From positions 1 through 64,000 of the forward strand of contig CAWHLP010000002.1 of NCBI GenBank assembly GCA_963830205.1: a DNA stretch of 64,000 bases. Direction: 5' to 3'. The position numbers were made by a program, and so were the translations under genes. The notes under the pieces were generated by a model. It had not been told where the DNA came from and did not search any database. It saw only the letters and a program-made list of their open reading frames with translations. This document shows positions 37,211 to 46,539 of this stretch, piece by piece (within the stretch, counting starts at the first letter, position 1; every line of letters begins with the position of its first letter). The stretch comes from CAVSRC01 sp963830205 (GTDB taxonomy: Bacteria > Pseudomonadota > Alphaproteobacteria > Rhizobiales > Kaistiaceae).

Positions 37211-38287
37211 ATGGCTGAGCGTAGCGACAAAGACTCGAAAACCGAGGAACCGACAGAGAAGAAGATCGCCGACGCGATCGAGAAGGGCAACGTCCCGCGC
37301 TCGCGCGAGATGGCGACTTTCGCCTCGCTGCTCGGCATCCTCGTCGCCGCCGGCTTCCTGGTCGCCACCGGCTCGGTCAACCTCACCCAGACGATGGCCG
37401 TGCTCATCGACAATTCCAGCGGCTTCGTCCTCGACAACGGCCCCGACGCCAACCGTCTGCTATGGGCGGTGATGGGGGAACTGACCAAGTTCCTCGCCCC
37501 GATCGTGGTCATGCTGATGCTGGCGGGACTGGCCGCGGCCTTCTTCCAGCACGCGCCGACGATGGCGCTGGAGCAGATCAGGCCGAAATGGTCGCGGGTG
37601 TCGCTGGCGGGGGGCTGGCAGCGCATCTTCAGCGGGCCGGGCCTGATGGAGTTCGCCAAGTCGCTGTTCAAGTTCGGCGCCATCGGCGTGGTCTGCGCCA
37701 TGATGCTTTCCGGCGAGGAGAGCGCCGTCACCGGGGCGATATTCATCGACCCGTCGGAGCTGCCCAACCTGGTGCTGTCGCTGGTGGTGCGGCTGGTCTC
37801 GGTGGTGTGCGTGGCCATCGCCATCATGGTTGCCGGCGATATCGTGTGGTCGCGCTTCCGCTGGCGTTCCGAACTGCGCATGACGCGCCAGGAACTCAAG
37901 GACGAGTTCAAGGACAGCGAAGGCGATCCGCTGGTCAAGTCGAAGCGGCGGTCGCTGGCGCGCGACCGCGCCCGCCGCCGCATGATCGCCTCGGTGCCCA
38001 AGGCCACCGTGGTCATCGCCAATCCGACGCACTACGCCATCGCCCTGCGATACGACCGCGCCAAAGGCGGCGCGCCGCTGGTGGTGGCCAAGGGCGCCGA
38101 TCTGATCGCCCTCAAGATCCGCGAGATTGCCAGCAAGCATTCGGTCCCCATCGTCGAGGACAAGCCGCTGGCGCGGGCAATGTACGACGCAGTCGAGGTC
38201 GGGCAGTGGATTCCACCGGAATTCTACCGCGCGGTCGCGAAGATCCTGCACCACATCTACACGAGGCTGGCCGATGCACGCACATGA
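37211..38287 (+). CDS. flhB: Flagellar export switch protein FlhB
   Basis: A 358-aa export component with four hydrophobic segments and a cytoplasmic C-terminal domain containing the autocleavage motif NPTH at residues 271-274 (VVIANPTHYAIALRYD). Cleavage between Asn and Pro switches export from hook to filament substrates. The charged N-terminus (KTEEPTEKKIADAIEKGN) is typical. It is the last recognised export gene of the motA-side group. Confidence 0.96.
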   Translation: MAERSDKDSKTEEPTEKKIADAIEKGNVPRSREMATFASLLGILVAAGFLVATGSVNLTQTMAVLIDNSSGFVLDNGPDANRLLWAVMGELTKFLAPIVVMLMLAGLAAAFFQHAPTMALEQIRPKWSRVSLAGGWQRIFSGPGLMEFAKSLFKFGAIGVVCAMMLSGEESAVTGAIFIDPSELPNLVLSLVVRLVSVVCVAIAIMVAGDIVWSRFRWRSELRMTRQELKDEFKDSEGDPLVKSKRRSLARDRARRRMIASVPKATVVIANPTHYAIALRYDRAKGGAPLVVAKGADLIALKIREIASKHSVPIVEDKPLARAMYDAVEVGQWIPPEFYRAVAKILHHIYTRLADART

Positions 38288-38723
38288 GCGAAGCGCATAT
38301 CTACCGCAGCAGATGAGCCGTGCCGAAATGCTCGCCTGCGAAGCCATGCTTGCCGACGGCCTCAGGGATTTCCTGTCGGAGCTCGCCATGGTCAATGGCG
38401 GGGTGATGGTGTCCTATGTCTGCAACCACCACCACGCCAACCTCGACGACATCATCGGCTCGTCGACCGAGCGCCGCATCAAGCCCGGGCGGTTGTTCTA
38501 TGCCAGCGATTCGCAGGTCGACTTCGACTGGGGCGAGGCGCCGTCGGTGTCGCTCGCCATGGAGCTGCGCGACGACCGGCTGACCGCCTTCTTCAACGTC
38601 ATCTTCGGCGGCAACCACGTCGCCATCGACCTCAATGCCATCCATTTCGCCAACGGCGCGGGCAGCGCCCGCGATAATCTCCGGCTGTTTGCGGCGGCGG
38701 TGGCCGATGCACGCGTCGAATGA
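38274..38723 (+). CDS. Conserved-context protein of unknown function between flhB and flgB
   Basis: A 149-aa protein if started at the ATG at 38274, which overlaps the end of flhB by 14 bases, or 136 aa from the ATG at 38313 (MSRAEMLACEAMLADGL). It has no signal peptide or membrane segment. Notable features are CNHHHANLDDIIG, FDWGEAPSVSLAMELRDDR and VIFGGNHVAIDLNAIHF, which suggest a compact mixed fold with a His cluster that could bind metal. I do not recognise the family. Coupling to flhB suggests a flagellar accessory role. Confidence 0.6.
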   Translation: MHAHERSAYLPQQMSRAEMLACEAMLADGLRDFLSELAMVNGGVMVSYVCNHHHANLDDIIGSSTERRIKPGRLFYASDSQVDFDWGEAPSVSLAMELRDDRLTAFFNVIFGGNHVAIDLNAIHFANGAGSARDNLRLFAAAVADARVE

Positions 38724-38743
38724 GGGGCGCGGCGGCTCCTCCA

Positions 38744-38765
38744 CCAGCTTCAGGCAAGGTTGCTG
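38744..38765 (+). promoter_or_regulatory. Flagellar GCAAG-type motif upstream of flgB
   Basis: CCAGCTTCAGGCAAGGTTGCTG, with CAGCTT and CAAGGT starting 10 bases apart. It ends about 38 bp before the GTG start of flgB and would drive the flgB-to-fliP operon. Confidence 0.6.
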
Positions 38766-38802
38766 ACCGACTCTCGAGCGTGCACAGCACGAGGAGGAGT
38801 CG

Positions 38803-39177
38803 GTGCAACCGATCTACTTGTTCACGCTCGCCTCTCAGCATGAGCGCTGGGCTACGGTGCGCCAGGCGGCGCTGACCAGCAACATCGCCAACGCCAACAC
38901 CCAGGGCTACACCGCGGTCGACATCCAGCCGTTCTCCGCCGTCCTCGACGATACGGCGCAGGTGACGCTGGCGCGCACCGATCCCGGCCACCTCAGCGAC
39001 TCGGGCGACGCGGGCGATCCGACGGTGCGCGACTGGCAGGCGAAGGACACCGGTGCGCCCGTCGCCATCGACCAGCAGCTCATGCAGTCCGACGAAACCA
39101 ACCGCGCCTTCTCGCTCGATACCGCCATCACCAAGGTGTTCCACCGCATGCTGACGACCGCCGTGAGGTCGGGCTGA
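38803..39177 (+). CDS. flgB: Flagellar basal-body rod protein FlgB
   Basis: A 124-aa rod protein with the N-terminal signature VRQAALTSNIANANTQGYTAVD and a C-terminal helix. The start is GTG at 38803 with GAGGAGGAG just upstream. The stop overlaps the flgC ATG by one base. It is first in a ten-gene rod, ring and export operon. Confidence 0.93.
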   Translation: MQPIYLFTLASQHERWATVRQAALTSNIANANTQGYTAVDIQPFSAVLDDTAQVTLARTDPGHLSDSGDAGDPTVRDWQAKDTGAPVAIDQQLMQSDETNRAFSLDTAITKVFHRMLTTAVRSG

Positions 39178-39596
39178 TGATCGATCCGCTGAGGGCCGCA
39201 ACCAGCATCGCCGGCGCCGGGCTCGAAGCCCAGTCGGTGCGTCTGCGCGTCGTGTCGGAGAACCTTGCCAACGCGCAGGCGACCGGCAAGACGGCCGGGG
39301 CCGATCCCTATCGGCGCAAGACCGTCGTCTTCTCCAGCGAGTTCGACCGCCTGCTCGGCGCCGCGACCGTCGAGGTCAAATCGATCGGCACCGACCAGTC
39401 GGCGTTCCGCGTCGAGCACGACCCGTCCAACCCGGTCGCCGACAAGGACGGCAACGTCAAGCTGCCCAATGTCAACATGCTGGTCGAAATGGCCGACATG
39501 CGCGAGGCGAGCCGCTCCTACGAGGCCAACCTGCAGATGGTCAAGGAGGCGCGCTCGATGACCACCCAGATTCTCGACCTGTTGAGGAACAGCTGA
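39177..39596 (+). CDS. flgC: Flagellar basal-body rod protein FlgC
   Basis: A 139-aa rod protein with VRLRVVSENLANAQATGKTAG near the N-terminus and the typical end MADMREASRSYEANLQMVKEA. It overlaps flgB by one base and lies two bases from fliE. Confidence 0.95.
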   Translation: MIDPLRAATSIAGAGLEAQSVRLRVVSENLANAQATGKTAGADPYRRKTVVFSSEFDRLLGAATVEVKSIGTDQSAFRVEHDPSNPVADKDGNVKLPNVNMLVEMADMREASRSYEANLQMVKEARSMTTQILDLLRNS

Positions 39597-39598
39597 AG

Positions 39599-39898
39599 AT
39601 GATCACTGCGCTCTCCGGACTGGGGTCGGTCGGCACGCCGGCCGAGGTGACCCGGCCGACGGCAACCCCGGCGGCGACGGGAAGCGACTTCGGCAAGGTG
39701 CTCGCCGACGTCGCCAACAACACCGTCGATGCCATCAAGGCCGGCGAATCGGCGGCCATCGGCGGCATCAACGGCAGCCGCTCGGTGCAGCAGGTGGTCG
39801 ACGCCATGCTCAATGCCGAACAGGCCCTGCAGACCGCGATCGCGGTCCGCGACAAACTGGTTTCCGCCTATCAGGAAATCAGCCGAATGAACATCTAG
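39599..39898 (+). CDS. fliE: Flagellar hook-basal body protein FliE
   Basis: A 99-aa protein that joins the MS ring to the rod. The C-terminal part SVQQVVDAMLNAEQALQTAIAV with VSAYQEISRMNI is the family signature. It lies within the flgB-flgC-fliE-flgG order usual for the group. Confidence 0.94.
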   Translation: MITALSGLGSVGTPAEVTRPTATPAATGSDFGKVLADVANNTVDAIKAGESAAIGGINGSRSVQQVVDAMLNAEQALQTAIAVRDKLVSAYQEISRMNI

Positions 39899-39913
39899 CG
39901 TAGGAGCAAGCGT

Positions 39914-40702
39914 ATGCGCGCCTTGGCCATAGCGGCAACCGGCATGTCGGCTCAACAGACCAATGTTGAGGTGATCGCCAACAACATCGCCAACATCAAC
40001 ACCACGGCGTTCAAGCGCGCGCGGGCGGAATTCTCCGACCTCATCTACCAGACCGACCGGGCGCAGGGCGTGCCCAATGCCGGTGGCGAGGACGTGGTGC
40101 CGGAAGGCGCCCAGATCGGCCTCGGCGTGCGCACGGTGGGCGTGCGCAACCTGCACATCCAGGGGTCGCTGGCGCAGACCTCGAACCCGCTCGACGTCGC
40201 CATCGACGGGCGCGGCTGGTTCCAGATCACCGGGCCCGGCGGCGAGACGCTCTATAGCCGCGCCGGCTCGTTCAACAAGAACGGCACCGGCCAGCTGGTG
40301 ACCGGCGACGGCTACGTGGTCAATCCTTCGATTACGATCCCGACCAACACCACCGAAGTCACCATCAACGAGACCGGCGAGGTCTATGCCACGGTAGCGG
40401 GCACCTCGGCGCCGCAGCTCCTCGGCCAGATTGCGCTGGTCGACTTTGCCAACGATGCCGGCCTCGAGCCGCTCGGCAACAACCTCTATCGCGAGACGAC
40501 GGCGTCGGGCGCGGCCACCGAGGGGGTTGCCGGCGATCCCGGTTTCGGCTCGATCCGCCAGGGCTATCTGGAGCAATCAAACGTCGATCCGGTGAGCGAG
40601 ATCACCGAGCTGATATCGGCGCAGCGCGCCTACGAAATGAACTCCAAGGTCATCCAGGCGGCCGATGAGATGCAGCAGCAGATCACGCAGGGCATCAAGT
40701 GA
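39914..40702 (+). CDS. flgG: Flagellar distal rod protein FlgG
   Basis: A 262-aa protein with MRALAIAATGMSAQQTNVEV and NNIANINTTAFKR at the N-terminus, GRGWFQITGPGGETLYSRAG in the middle and QRAYEMNSKVIQAADEMQQQ at the C-terminus. Length and motifs match the distal rod protein. Confidence 0.96.
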   Translation: MRALAIAATGMSAQQTNVEVIANNIANINTTAFKRARAEFSDLIYQTDRAQGVPNAGGEDVVPEGAQIGLGVRTVGVRNLHIQGSLAQTSNPLDVAIDGRGWFQITGPGGETLYSRAGSFNKNGTGQLVTGDGYVVNPSITIPTNTTEVTINETGEVYATVAGTSAPQLLGQIALVDFANDAGLEPLGNNLYRETTASGAATEGVAGDPGFGSIRQGYLEQSNVDPVSEITELISAQRAYEMNSKVIQAADEMQQQITQGIK

Positions 40703-40715
40703 CCGAGGAGAGGAG

Positions 40716-41204
40716 ATGATCATCACCCGTATCCTTTCGCGCGCCGCCGCCAGCCTGGCAGGGCTGGTCGTCGCCATCGGCTGTCTCGCCGGCGGAGCGG
40801 CCGTCGCGGCGCCGCCCGAGCAATTGCCGGTGCCGTCGGTGACGATCTATCCAGGCGACACGATCAGCGGCGACATGCTGACCAGCGGCACCTTCGCGCC
40901 CGGCACCGCCGAGACCTACCCGGTGATCGTCGCGCGCAGCGAGCTGGTCGGCAAGGTTGCCCGGCGTACGCTGCTTGCCGGTCGCCTGATCGCGCGCAAC
41001 ACGGTCGGCGAGCCGGACCTGGTGCAGAAGGGCAAGATCATCCCGATCCACTACGACGAGGGCCCGCTGACCATCACCGCCTCGGTGCTGGCCCTGCAAT
41101 CGGGCGCGCTCAACGACATGATCCAGGTGCGCAACATGGACAGCGGCAAGGTAGTGGTCGCCACCGTCGCGGCCGACGGCAGCGTGCGCGTCGACGCCAG
41201 ATGA
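40716..41204 (+). CDS. flgA: P-ring assembly chaperone FlgA, short form
   Basis: A 162-aa exported protein with a signal peptide (SLAGLVVAIGCLAGGAAVAA) and a SAF-like domain with ARRTLLAGRLIARNTVGEPDLVQKG. It corresponds to the short FlgA of Hyphomicrobiales and helps P-ring assembly in the periplasm. I chose the ATG at 40716, which gives a normal signal peptide, over the ATG at 40665 inside flgG. It overlaps flgI by ATGA. Confidence 0.92.
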   Translation: MIITRILSRAAASLAGLVVAIGCLAGGAAVAAPPEQLPVPSVTIYPGDTISGDMLTSGTFAPGTAETYPVIVARSELVGKVARRTLLAGRLIARNTVGEPDLVQKGKIIPIHYDEGPLTITASVLALQSGALNDMIQVRNMDSGKVVVATVAADGSVRVDAR

Positions 41205-42298
41205 AACGCCTCCTCATCATCGCTGCCGCCGCAATCCTGATCGCCTCGGGGGCGCAGGCGACGCGCATCAAGGACGTCTCCACCATCCAGGCGGCGCGCG
41301 AGAACCAGCTCATCGGCTACGGCCTGGTGGTCGGCCTGCAGGGGACCGGCGATTCCATGCGCAATTCGCCGTTCACCCAGCACGCCCTGCAATCGATGCT
41401 CGACCGCATCGGCATCAACGTGCTCAACGACCAGATGCGCGTGCGCAACGTCGCCGGCGTCATGATCACCGCCAGCCTGCCGCCCTATGCCTCGTCGGGC
41501 ACGCGCATCGACATCGACGTGTCGTCGATCGGCGATGCGGTGTCGCTCAAGGGCGGCACCCTGCTGATGACGCCGCTGATGGGTGCCGACGGCGCGGTCT
41601 ACGCCGTCGCCCAGGGGCCGATCTCCGGCTCGGGCTTCGTCGCCGCCGGCTATGCGGCGAGCGTCACCGAAGGCGTGGCGACCGGCGGACGCATCCCCAA
41701 TGGCGGCCTGGTCGAGCGGTCGATCCCCGGCACTTTCGAGGATTCGGGGCAGATCGTCGTCGAGCTGTTCAATGCCGATTTCGCCACCGCGACGCAGGTC
41801 GCCGACGTCATCAACGCCTACGCCCAGAGCCGCTTCGGCCATACGGTCGCGCATGAGCGCGACATGCGCTCGATCGTGCTCACCCGACCCAAGGAAATCA
41901 GCGCCACCCGCTTCATGGCGGAGATCGGCGAACTGCTGGTGTCGCCCGACGCGCCGGCGCGGGTGGTCATCAACGAGCGCACCGGAACCGTGGTCATCGG
42001 CCAGGACGTGCAGATCTCGACCGTGGCGGTGACCCACGGAACGCTCACCGTGCGCGTCTCGGAGGCGGCCTTCGCCTCGCAGCCGCCGGCCTTCTCCAAG
42101 GGCACCACGACCGTGCTGCCGCGCACCAGCGTGACCACGAACGAACCGGACGCGCACATCGCGGTGGTCGGCGGCGCCAGCCTCGAACAGCTCGTCTCCG
42201 GCCTCAACCGGATCGGCATGAAGCCGACAGACGTCATCGCCATCCTCCAGGCGATCAAGTCGGCCGGCGCCCTGCAGGCGGAACTGGTGGTGCAATGA
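41201..42298 (+). CDS. flgI: Flagellar P-ring protein FlgI
   Basis: A 365-aa periplasmic protein with a signal peptide and the family start RIKDVSTIQAARENQLIGYG followed by LVVGLQGTGD. The C-terminal region LVSGLNRIGMKPTDVIAILQ is also conserved. It forms the peptidoglycan-level ring around the rod. It overlaps flgA and motE by four bases each. Confidence 0.97.
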   Translation: MKRLLIIAAAAILIASGAQATRIKDVSTIQAARENQLIGYGLVVGLQGTGDSMRNSPFTQHALQSMLDRIGINVLNDQMRVRNVAGVMITASLPPYASSGTRIDIDVSSIGDAVSLKGGTLLMTPLMGADGAVYAVAQGPISGSGFVAAGYAASVTEGVATGGRIPNGGLVERSIPGTFEDSGQIVVELFNADFATATQVADVINAYAQSRFGHTVAHERDMRSIVLTRPKEISATRFMAEIGELLVSPDAPARVVINERTGTVVIGQDVQISTVAVTHGTLTVRVSEAAFASQPPAFSKGTTTVLPRTSVTTNEPDAHIAVVGGASLEQLVSGLNRIGMKPTDVIAILQAIKSAGALQAELVVQ

Positions 42299-42858
42299 AG
42301 ACGACCCTGGCGGCAGTGCTGATCACGGCGGCCTTCGCCGGCCTCGGTGCGGCGTTGCCGGCCCTTGCCGCGGAGCAGGCCCCGGCCGCCCCGGCGCAGC
42401 CGGCGGCGGCCGATGTCGCCAATGCCGGCGATGGCGGCGGCGACAATGCGGCTGCCTATTGCCGGAACATCGCCAACCAGGCGGCCGATGCACGCTATGC
42501 GCGCCAGGCCCAGTCGTTGGCCGACATGACCAAGGCGCTCGACGAGCGCATCGCGGCGCTGGAAGCCAAGCGGGCGGACTACGAGAAATGGGTCAGCCGG
42601 CGCCAGGAATTCCTCAGCCAGGCCGACGACAGCGTGGTCGCCATCTATTCGCAGATGCGGCCCGACGCCGCCTCGCAGCAGTTTGCCGTCATGGACGAGG
42701 AGGCGGCCGCCGCCATCCTCTCCAAACTCCAGCCGCGCACCGCCAGCGCCATCTTGAACGAGATGGATCCGGTGACCGCCGCGCGCCTCACCAACGTGAT
42801 GACCGGGCTTCCCGCCGCGGCCGCCAGCGCCGACACCAAGAAGGCCGGAAACTCGTGA
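42295..42858 (+). CDS. motE: MotC chaperone MotE
   Basis: A 187-aa exported protein with a signal peptide, a coiled-coil centre (MTKALDERIAALEAKRADYE) and an MgtE-N-like end (AAAILSKLQPRTASAILNEM). In Sinorhizobium meliloti, MotE is a periplasmic chaperone for MotC. Its place between flgI and flgH and the presence of motC in the window support the name. Confidence 0.88.
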   Translation: MKTTLAAVLITAAFAGLGAALPALAAEQAPAAPAQPAAADVANAGDGGGDNAAAYCRNIANQAADARYARQAQSLADMTKALDERIAALEAKRADYEKWVSRRQEFLSQADDSVVAIYSQMRPDAASQQFAVMDEEAAAAILSKLQPRTASAILNEMDPVTAARLTNVMTGLPAAAASADTKKAGNS

Positions 42859-43547
42859 CGCGCTTCCTGCCCGTCCTGCCCATCCTGCCCGTCCTGGCAG
42901 TCCCGTTCTTCCTGGCGAGCTGCGCCGGCGCGCCGACCGCGACCACCGGCGGCAACCCGCCGCTGTCGGTCGTCGGCCAGGGCCTGACCGTCAAGCGGGC
43001 GCCGCTGCCGCAGGCCTTCGCCGAGCCCAACATCCATGCCCCGCACTCGCTGTGGAGCCAGAAGAACCAGGGCCTGTTCCAGGACATGCGGGCGCGCGCG
43101 ATCGGCGACATCATCACCGTCACCATCGACATCAACGACAAGGCGCAGTTCGACAATACCAGCGGGCGCTCGAAGGAGGGCAACGCCAAGGGAGCCTTCG
43201 GCTTCGACCTCGGCTGGGGCGGCTTCGGCATGGCCAACAAGTCGGGCAGCGCCTCGGCCGATCTCTCGGCCAGCGGCTCGGTGGACGCCAAGGGCACCGG
43301 CTCGATCGACCGCTCGGAAAAGCTGCACCTGTCGATCGCGGCGGTGGTCACCGAGGTGCTGCCCGAGGGCAACCTGCTGATCAGCGGGTCGCAGGAGGTG
43401 CGCGTCAATCACGAAGTGCGCGTGCTGACCATCGCCGGCATCGTGCGCCCGTACGACATCGCCGACAACAACATGATCGCCTACGACAAGATCGCCGAGG
43501 CGCGCATCTCGTATGGCGGCCGCGGCAAGATCAGCGAGATGCAGTAG
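42855..43547 (+). CDS. flgH: Flagellar L-ring lipoprotein FlgH
   Basis: A 230-aa outer-membrane lipoprotein. The N-terminus has a lipobox with Cys at residue 23 (FFLASCAG), and the body has LWSQKNQGLFQDMRARAIGD, ITVTIDINDKAQF and GIVRPYDIADNNMI. The start is GTG at 42855, overlapping the motE stop as GTGA. fliL starts at the base after its stop. Confidence 0.94.
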   Translation: MTRFLPVLPILPVLAVPFFLASCAGAPTATTGGNPPLSVVGQGLTVKRAPLPQAFAEPNIHAPHSLWSQKNQGLFQDMRARAIGDIITVTIDINDKAQFDNTSGRSKEGNAKGAFGFDLGWGGFGMANKSGSASADLSASGSVDAKGTGSIDRSEKLHLSIAAVVTEVLPEGNLLISGSQEVRVNHEVRVLTIAGIVRPYDIADNNMIAYDKIAEARISYGGRGKISEMQ

Positions 43548-44172
43548 ATGGCCGGGCTGTTCGGAAAGAAGAAGAAAGACGAGCTCGAGCTCGCTCGGCC
43601 GTACCGGACAGGACGACGTCGACGATTCGGACCTCGCCGACGTCAACGAGGATTCCGCGGTCGAGCTCAAGAAGGCGGAGCTTGCCGCCAAGATATCCAA
43701 GTTCCCGGCGTGGATGGGGATCGCGGTGAGCGCGCTGGCCATCACCGCGGTGGCGGCAGGCGGCGGCATCTTGTTCGGGCTGAAGACCGCCGCGACGATC
43801 GAAACCACCATCGCCGAGCGCGACGCCGCCGCCAAGCCGGATGCCGGCGAGCATCTGATCGCGATGAAGTACAGCGGCGACACCGTGGTCAAACCGCTGG
43901 AGGCGGTGGTGACCAACCTCGCCTCGCCGTCGGATACCTGGGTGCGGCTGGAGGCGTCGATGATCTTCAAGAACGGCGCCCTGCCGAACCCGGAGGTGAC
44001 CGGCGCCGAGGTCCGCCAGGACGTGCTGGCCTACCTGCGCACGGTCAACATCGCCCAGCTCGAGGGGCCGAGCGCGCTGCAGCACCTGCTCGAGGACCTC
44101 GAGGAGCGGGCGGCGGTGCGCACCAACGGGCGCGTCAGCGAGCTGGTGATCCAGACGCTGGTCATCCAATAG
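43548..44172 (+). CDS. fliL: Flagellar basal-body-associated protein FliL, one frameshift
   Basis: About 207 aa read across one frameshift near 43600. The short charged start MAGLFGKKKKDELELA is in one frame. The remainder, with membrane segment MGIAVSALAITAVAAGGGILF and a periplasmic domain ending VRTNGRVSELVIQTLVIQ, is in the next. The C-terminal pattern is typical of FliL, which supports stator function. Removal of one base joins the parts. Confidence 0.85.
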
Positions 44173-44182
44173 GGGCTGCGGG

Positions 44183-45034
44183 ATGCGGATCTCTGCGGCT
44201 CGGTCACGGCTCGGACGGCTGGTGCTGCTGACGGCCCCGCTCGTCCTCATGGCGGCCAGCGCCCAGGCGCAGACCCAGGGGTCGCTGCTCGACACGCTGG
44301 TTCCGCCCGATGGCGCCAGCGTCTCCGGGCGCATCGTTCAGCTCGTCCTGGTGCTCACCATCCTGTCGGTGGCGCCGGGGCTGCTCATCATGGTGACCAG
44401 CTTCACCCGCTTCGTCATCGCGCTGTCGTTCCTGCGCTCGGGCCTGGGCATGCAGAGCACGCCCGCCAACCTGGTGCTGATCAGCCTGTCCCTGTTCATG
44501 ACCTTCTACGTCATGGCGCCGACCTTCGACCGGGCCTGGCAGGACGGCGTGCAGCCGCTGCTCAACAACCAGATCAGCGAGCAGGACGCCTACACCAAGA
44601 TCACCGATCCGTTCCGCACCTTCATGGCCGGTCAAGTTCGGCCCAAGGACTTGAAGTTGTTCGAGGATCTGGATGCGACCCGGATCCACGCGGCGGCCTC
44701 GCAGACGCCCGGCGCTCCGGCAAGCGCCGCTGCCGCCGCCCCGCCGGGCGCGGCCGTGGCGGCCGAGGGCGCCGAGGTTCCCGCCGACAAGGTCGACCTC
44801 AGGGTGCTGATCCCCGCCTTCATGGTCTCGGAGCTGCGCCGGGCCTTCGAAATCGGCTTCCTCATCGTGCTGCCGTTTCTGATCATCGACATCGTCGTCG
44901 CCACCCTGGTGATGTCCATGGGCATGATGATGATGCCGCCGTCGGTGTTGGCTTTGCCGTTCAAGATATTGTTCTTCATCCTGATCGACGGATGGAACCT
45001 GCTCGTCGGCGGGCTCGTGCAATCGTATTTCTGA
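44183..45034 (+). CDS. fliP: Flagellar export gate protein FliP
   Basis: A 283-aa protein with a cleavable signal peptide, four hydrophobic segments and the signature motifs MVTSFTRFVIALSFLRSGLG and IPAFMVSELRRAFEIGFLI. It forms the export gate with FliQ and FliR. It closes the flgB operon. Confidence 0.96.
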   Translation: MRISAARSRLGRLVLLTAPLVLMAASAQAQTQGSLLDTLVPPDGASVSGRIVQLVLVLTILSVAPGLLIMVTSFTRFVIALSFLRSGLGMQSTPANLVLISLSLFMTFYVMAPTFDRAWQDGVQPLLNNQISEQDAYTKITDPFRTFMAGQVRPKDLKLFEDLDATRIHAAASQTPGAPASAAAAAPPGAAVAAEGAEVPADKVDLRVLIPAFMVSELRRAFEIGFLIVLPFLIIDIVVATLVMSMGMMMMPPSVLALPFKILFFILIDGWNLLVGGLVQSYF

Positions 45035-45162
45035 CCAGGGGTATGGAAACCAACCGGTAATATTCGCCTGCCAATATAGGCGCCATGGCGAGTTGGGGCC
45101 GGGGCTGAGCGGGCAGGTGTGTCCGCGCTCCAAGAGAACCCAAAGGCATGATGCCGCCCCGC

Positions 45163-45185
45163 CATACCGGTGCGAGCCCGGTATG
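45163..45185 (+). promoter_or_regulatory. Hairpin in the flagellin 5' leader
   Basis: CATACCGG (45163-45170) and CCGGTATG (45178-45185) form an exact 8-bp stem with loop TGCGAGC. It lies 33 nt before the flagellin ATG at 45218 and has no T tract, so a terminator is unlikely. FlbT proteins act on flagellin leaders in related bacteria, which makes this a candidate target. Confidence 0.45.
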
Positions 45186-45217
45186 TCCTAGACAACGGCA
45201 CATCAAAAGGGTTCGCT

Positions 45218-46507
45218 ATGTCATCCTTGTTGACCAATTCCTCCGCCATGGTCGCTCTGCAGACCCTGCGGAGCATCAATACCAACCTCGAACAGACCAA
45301 CAACCGCGTTTCGACCGGCCTGCGCGTCAACACCGCCGCCGACAACGCCGCCTACTGGTCGATCGCCACCACCATCAAGTCGGACAACGGCGCGCTCGGC
45401 GCGGTCACCGACTCGCTCAGCCTCGGCGCGTCGTCCCTGTCCACGACCTATACCGGTCTCGACACCGCCAAGACCTCGCTCAACGACCTGAAGAACCAGC
45501 TCGTTACCGCCACCGGCGAAAACGTCGACAAGGCCAAGATCCAGCAGACGATCGCCTCGATCCAGGCCCAGCTCAAGTCGGTTGCCGACGAGGCATCGTT
45601 CTCGGGCCAGAACTGGCTGAGCACCGGCAGCGACAGGCACGAATTTCAGCAAGACCATCGTGTCGTCGGTGTCGCGCGATTCCAACAACCAGCTTTCGAT
45701 CGGCTCCATCGGCGTCGACATCACCAACATCCGCCTCTACGGCAACGGCACCACGCCAGTTCGGCATCCTCGACAAGACGATCGACCTCAACACCTACAC
45801 CTCGGACAGCGGCACCGCGGCGACGGTCGAGGCGGCTGCGGTCGATTTCGCCAACGCCAACGACAACGTCTCGTTCACCGTGTCGCAGAACGGCGGCGCG
45901 GCGGTGACGGTCAACATCAACGAGACGACGCTCACCGAAGCCGGCCTGAGCGACACCAAAGTCCGCAGCAACGCCGACCTCGCGGCGGTCCTCAACCAGG
46001 CCCTTTCGGACTCCAGCATCGTCGGCATTTCCGCCGCGGTCGATGCCTCCGGCCACGTGATCTTCTCGTCGCTCGATGACTTCGACATCAGCGGCGCGAC
46101 GGCGGTACGGCACCTCCAGCCTCGACGTCACCGACCTCGGCCTGAAGGCCACGGCGCCGGCGACCTCTGCCGCCAGCGCCGGCGCGACCAGCGTCGCCGA
46201 TATCGACATCAGCAGCGCCGACAGCGCCACCATCCAGGGCTATCTCAAGGTTGTCGACCAGGCCCTGTCGGAAGTGACCGATGCGGCCTCGTCGGTGGGC
46301 GCCTATCAGAACCGCGTCTCTTCGCAGCAGAACTTCGTCAAGGCCCTGCAGGACGCCAACACGACCGCCGTCGGCGCCCTGGTCGATGCCAACATGGAAG
46401 AGGAATCGACCAAGCTGAAGGCGTTGCAGACCCAGCAGCAACTGGCCGTCCAGTCGCTGTCGATCGCCAACGCCAGCACCTCGAACATCCTGACGCTGTT
46501 CCGCTAA
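45218..46507 (+). CDS. Flagellin, three frameshifts
   Basis: About 428 aa when three one-base insertions (near 45641, 45764 and 46108) are removed. The N-terminal domain is typical: LQTLRSINTNLEQTNNRVST and GLRVNTAADNAAYWSIAT. The C-terminal end has LVDANMEEESTKLKALQTQQ and SLSIANASTSNILTLF. The variable centre contains NDNVSFTVSQNGGAAVTVN. The start ATG at 45218 has AAAAGGG at a good distance. It is the only flagellin gene in the window. A strong terminator follows at once. Confidence 0.88.
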
Positions 46508-46539
46508 GCGCGAAACGTCCGTCCGCTAGCCACTGTCAG

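Noticed and set aside
45066..45084. CGCCT/AGGCG repeat just after fliP as a terminator
   Set aside because: The stem is only five base pairs and no T tract follows.
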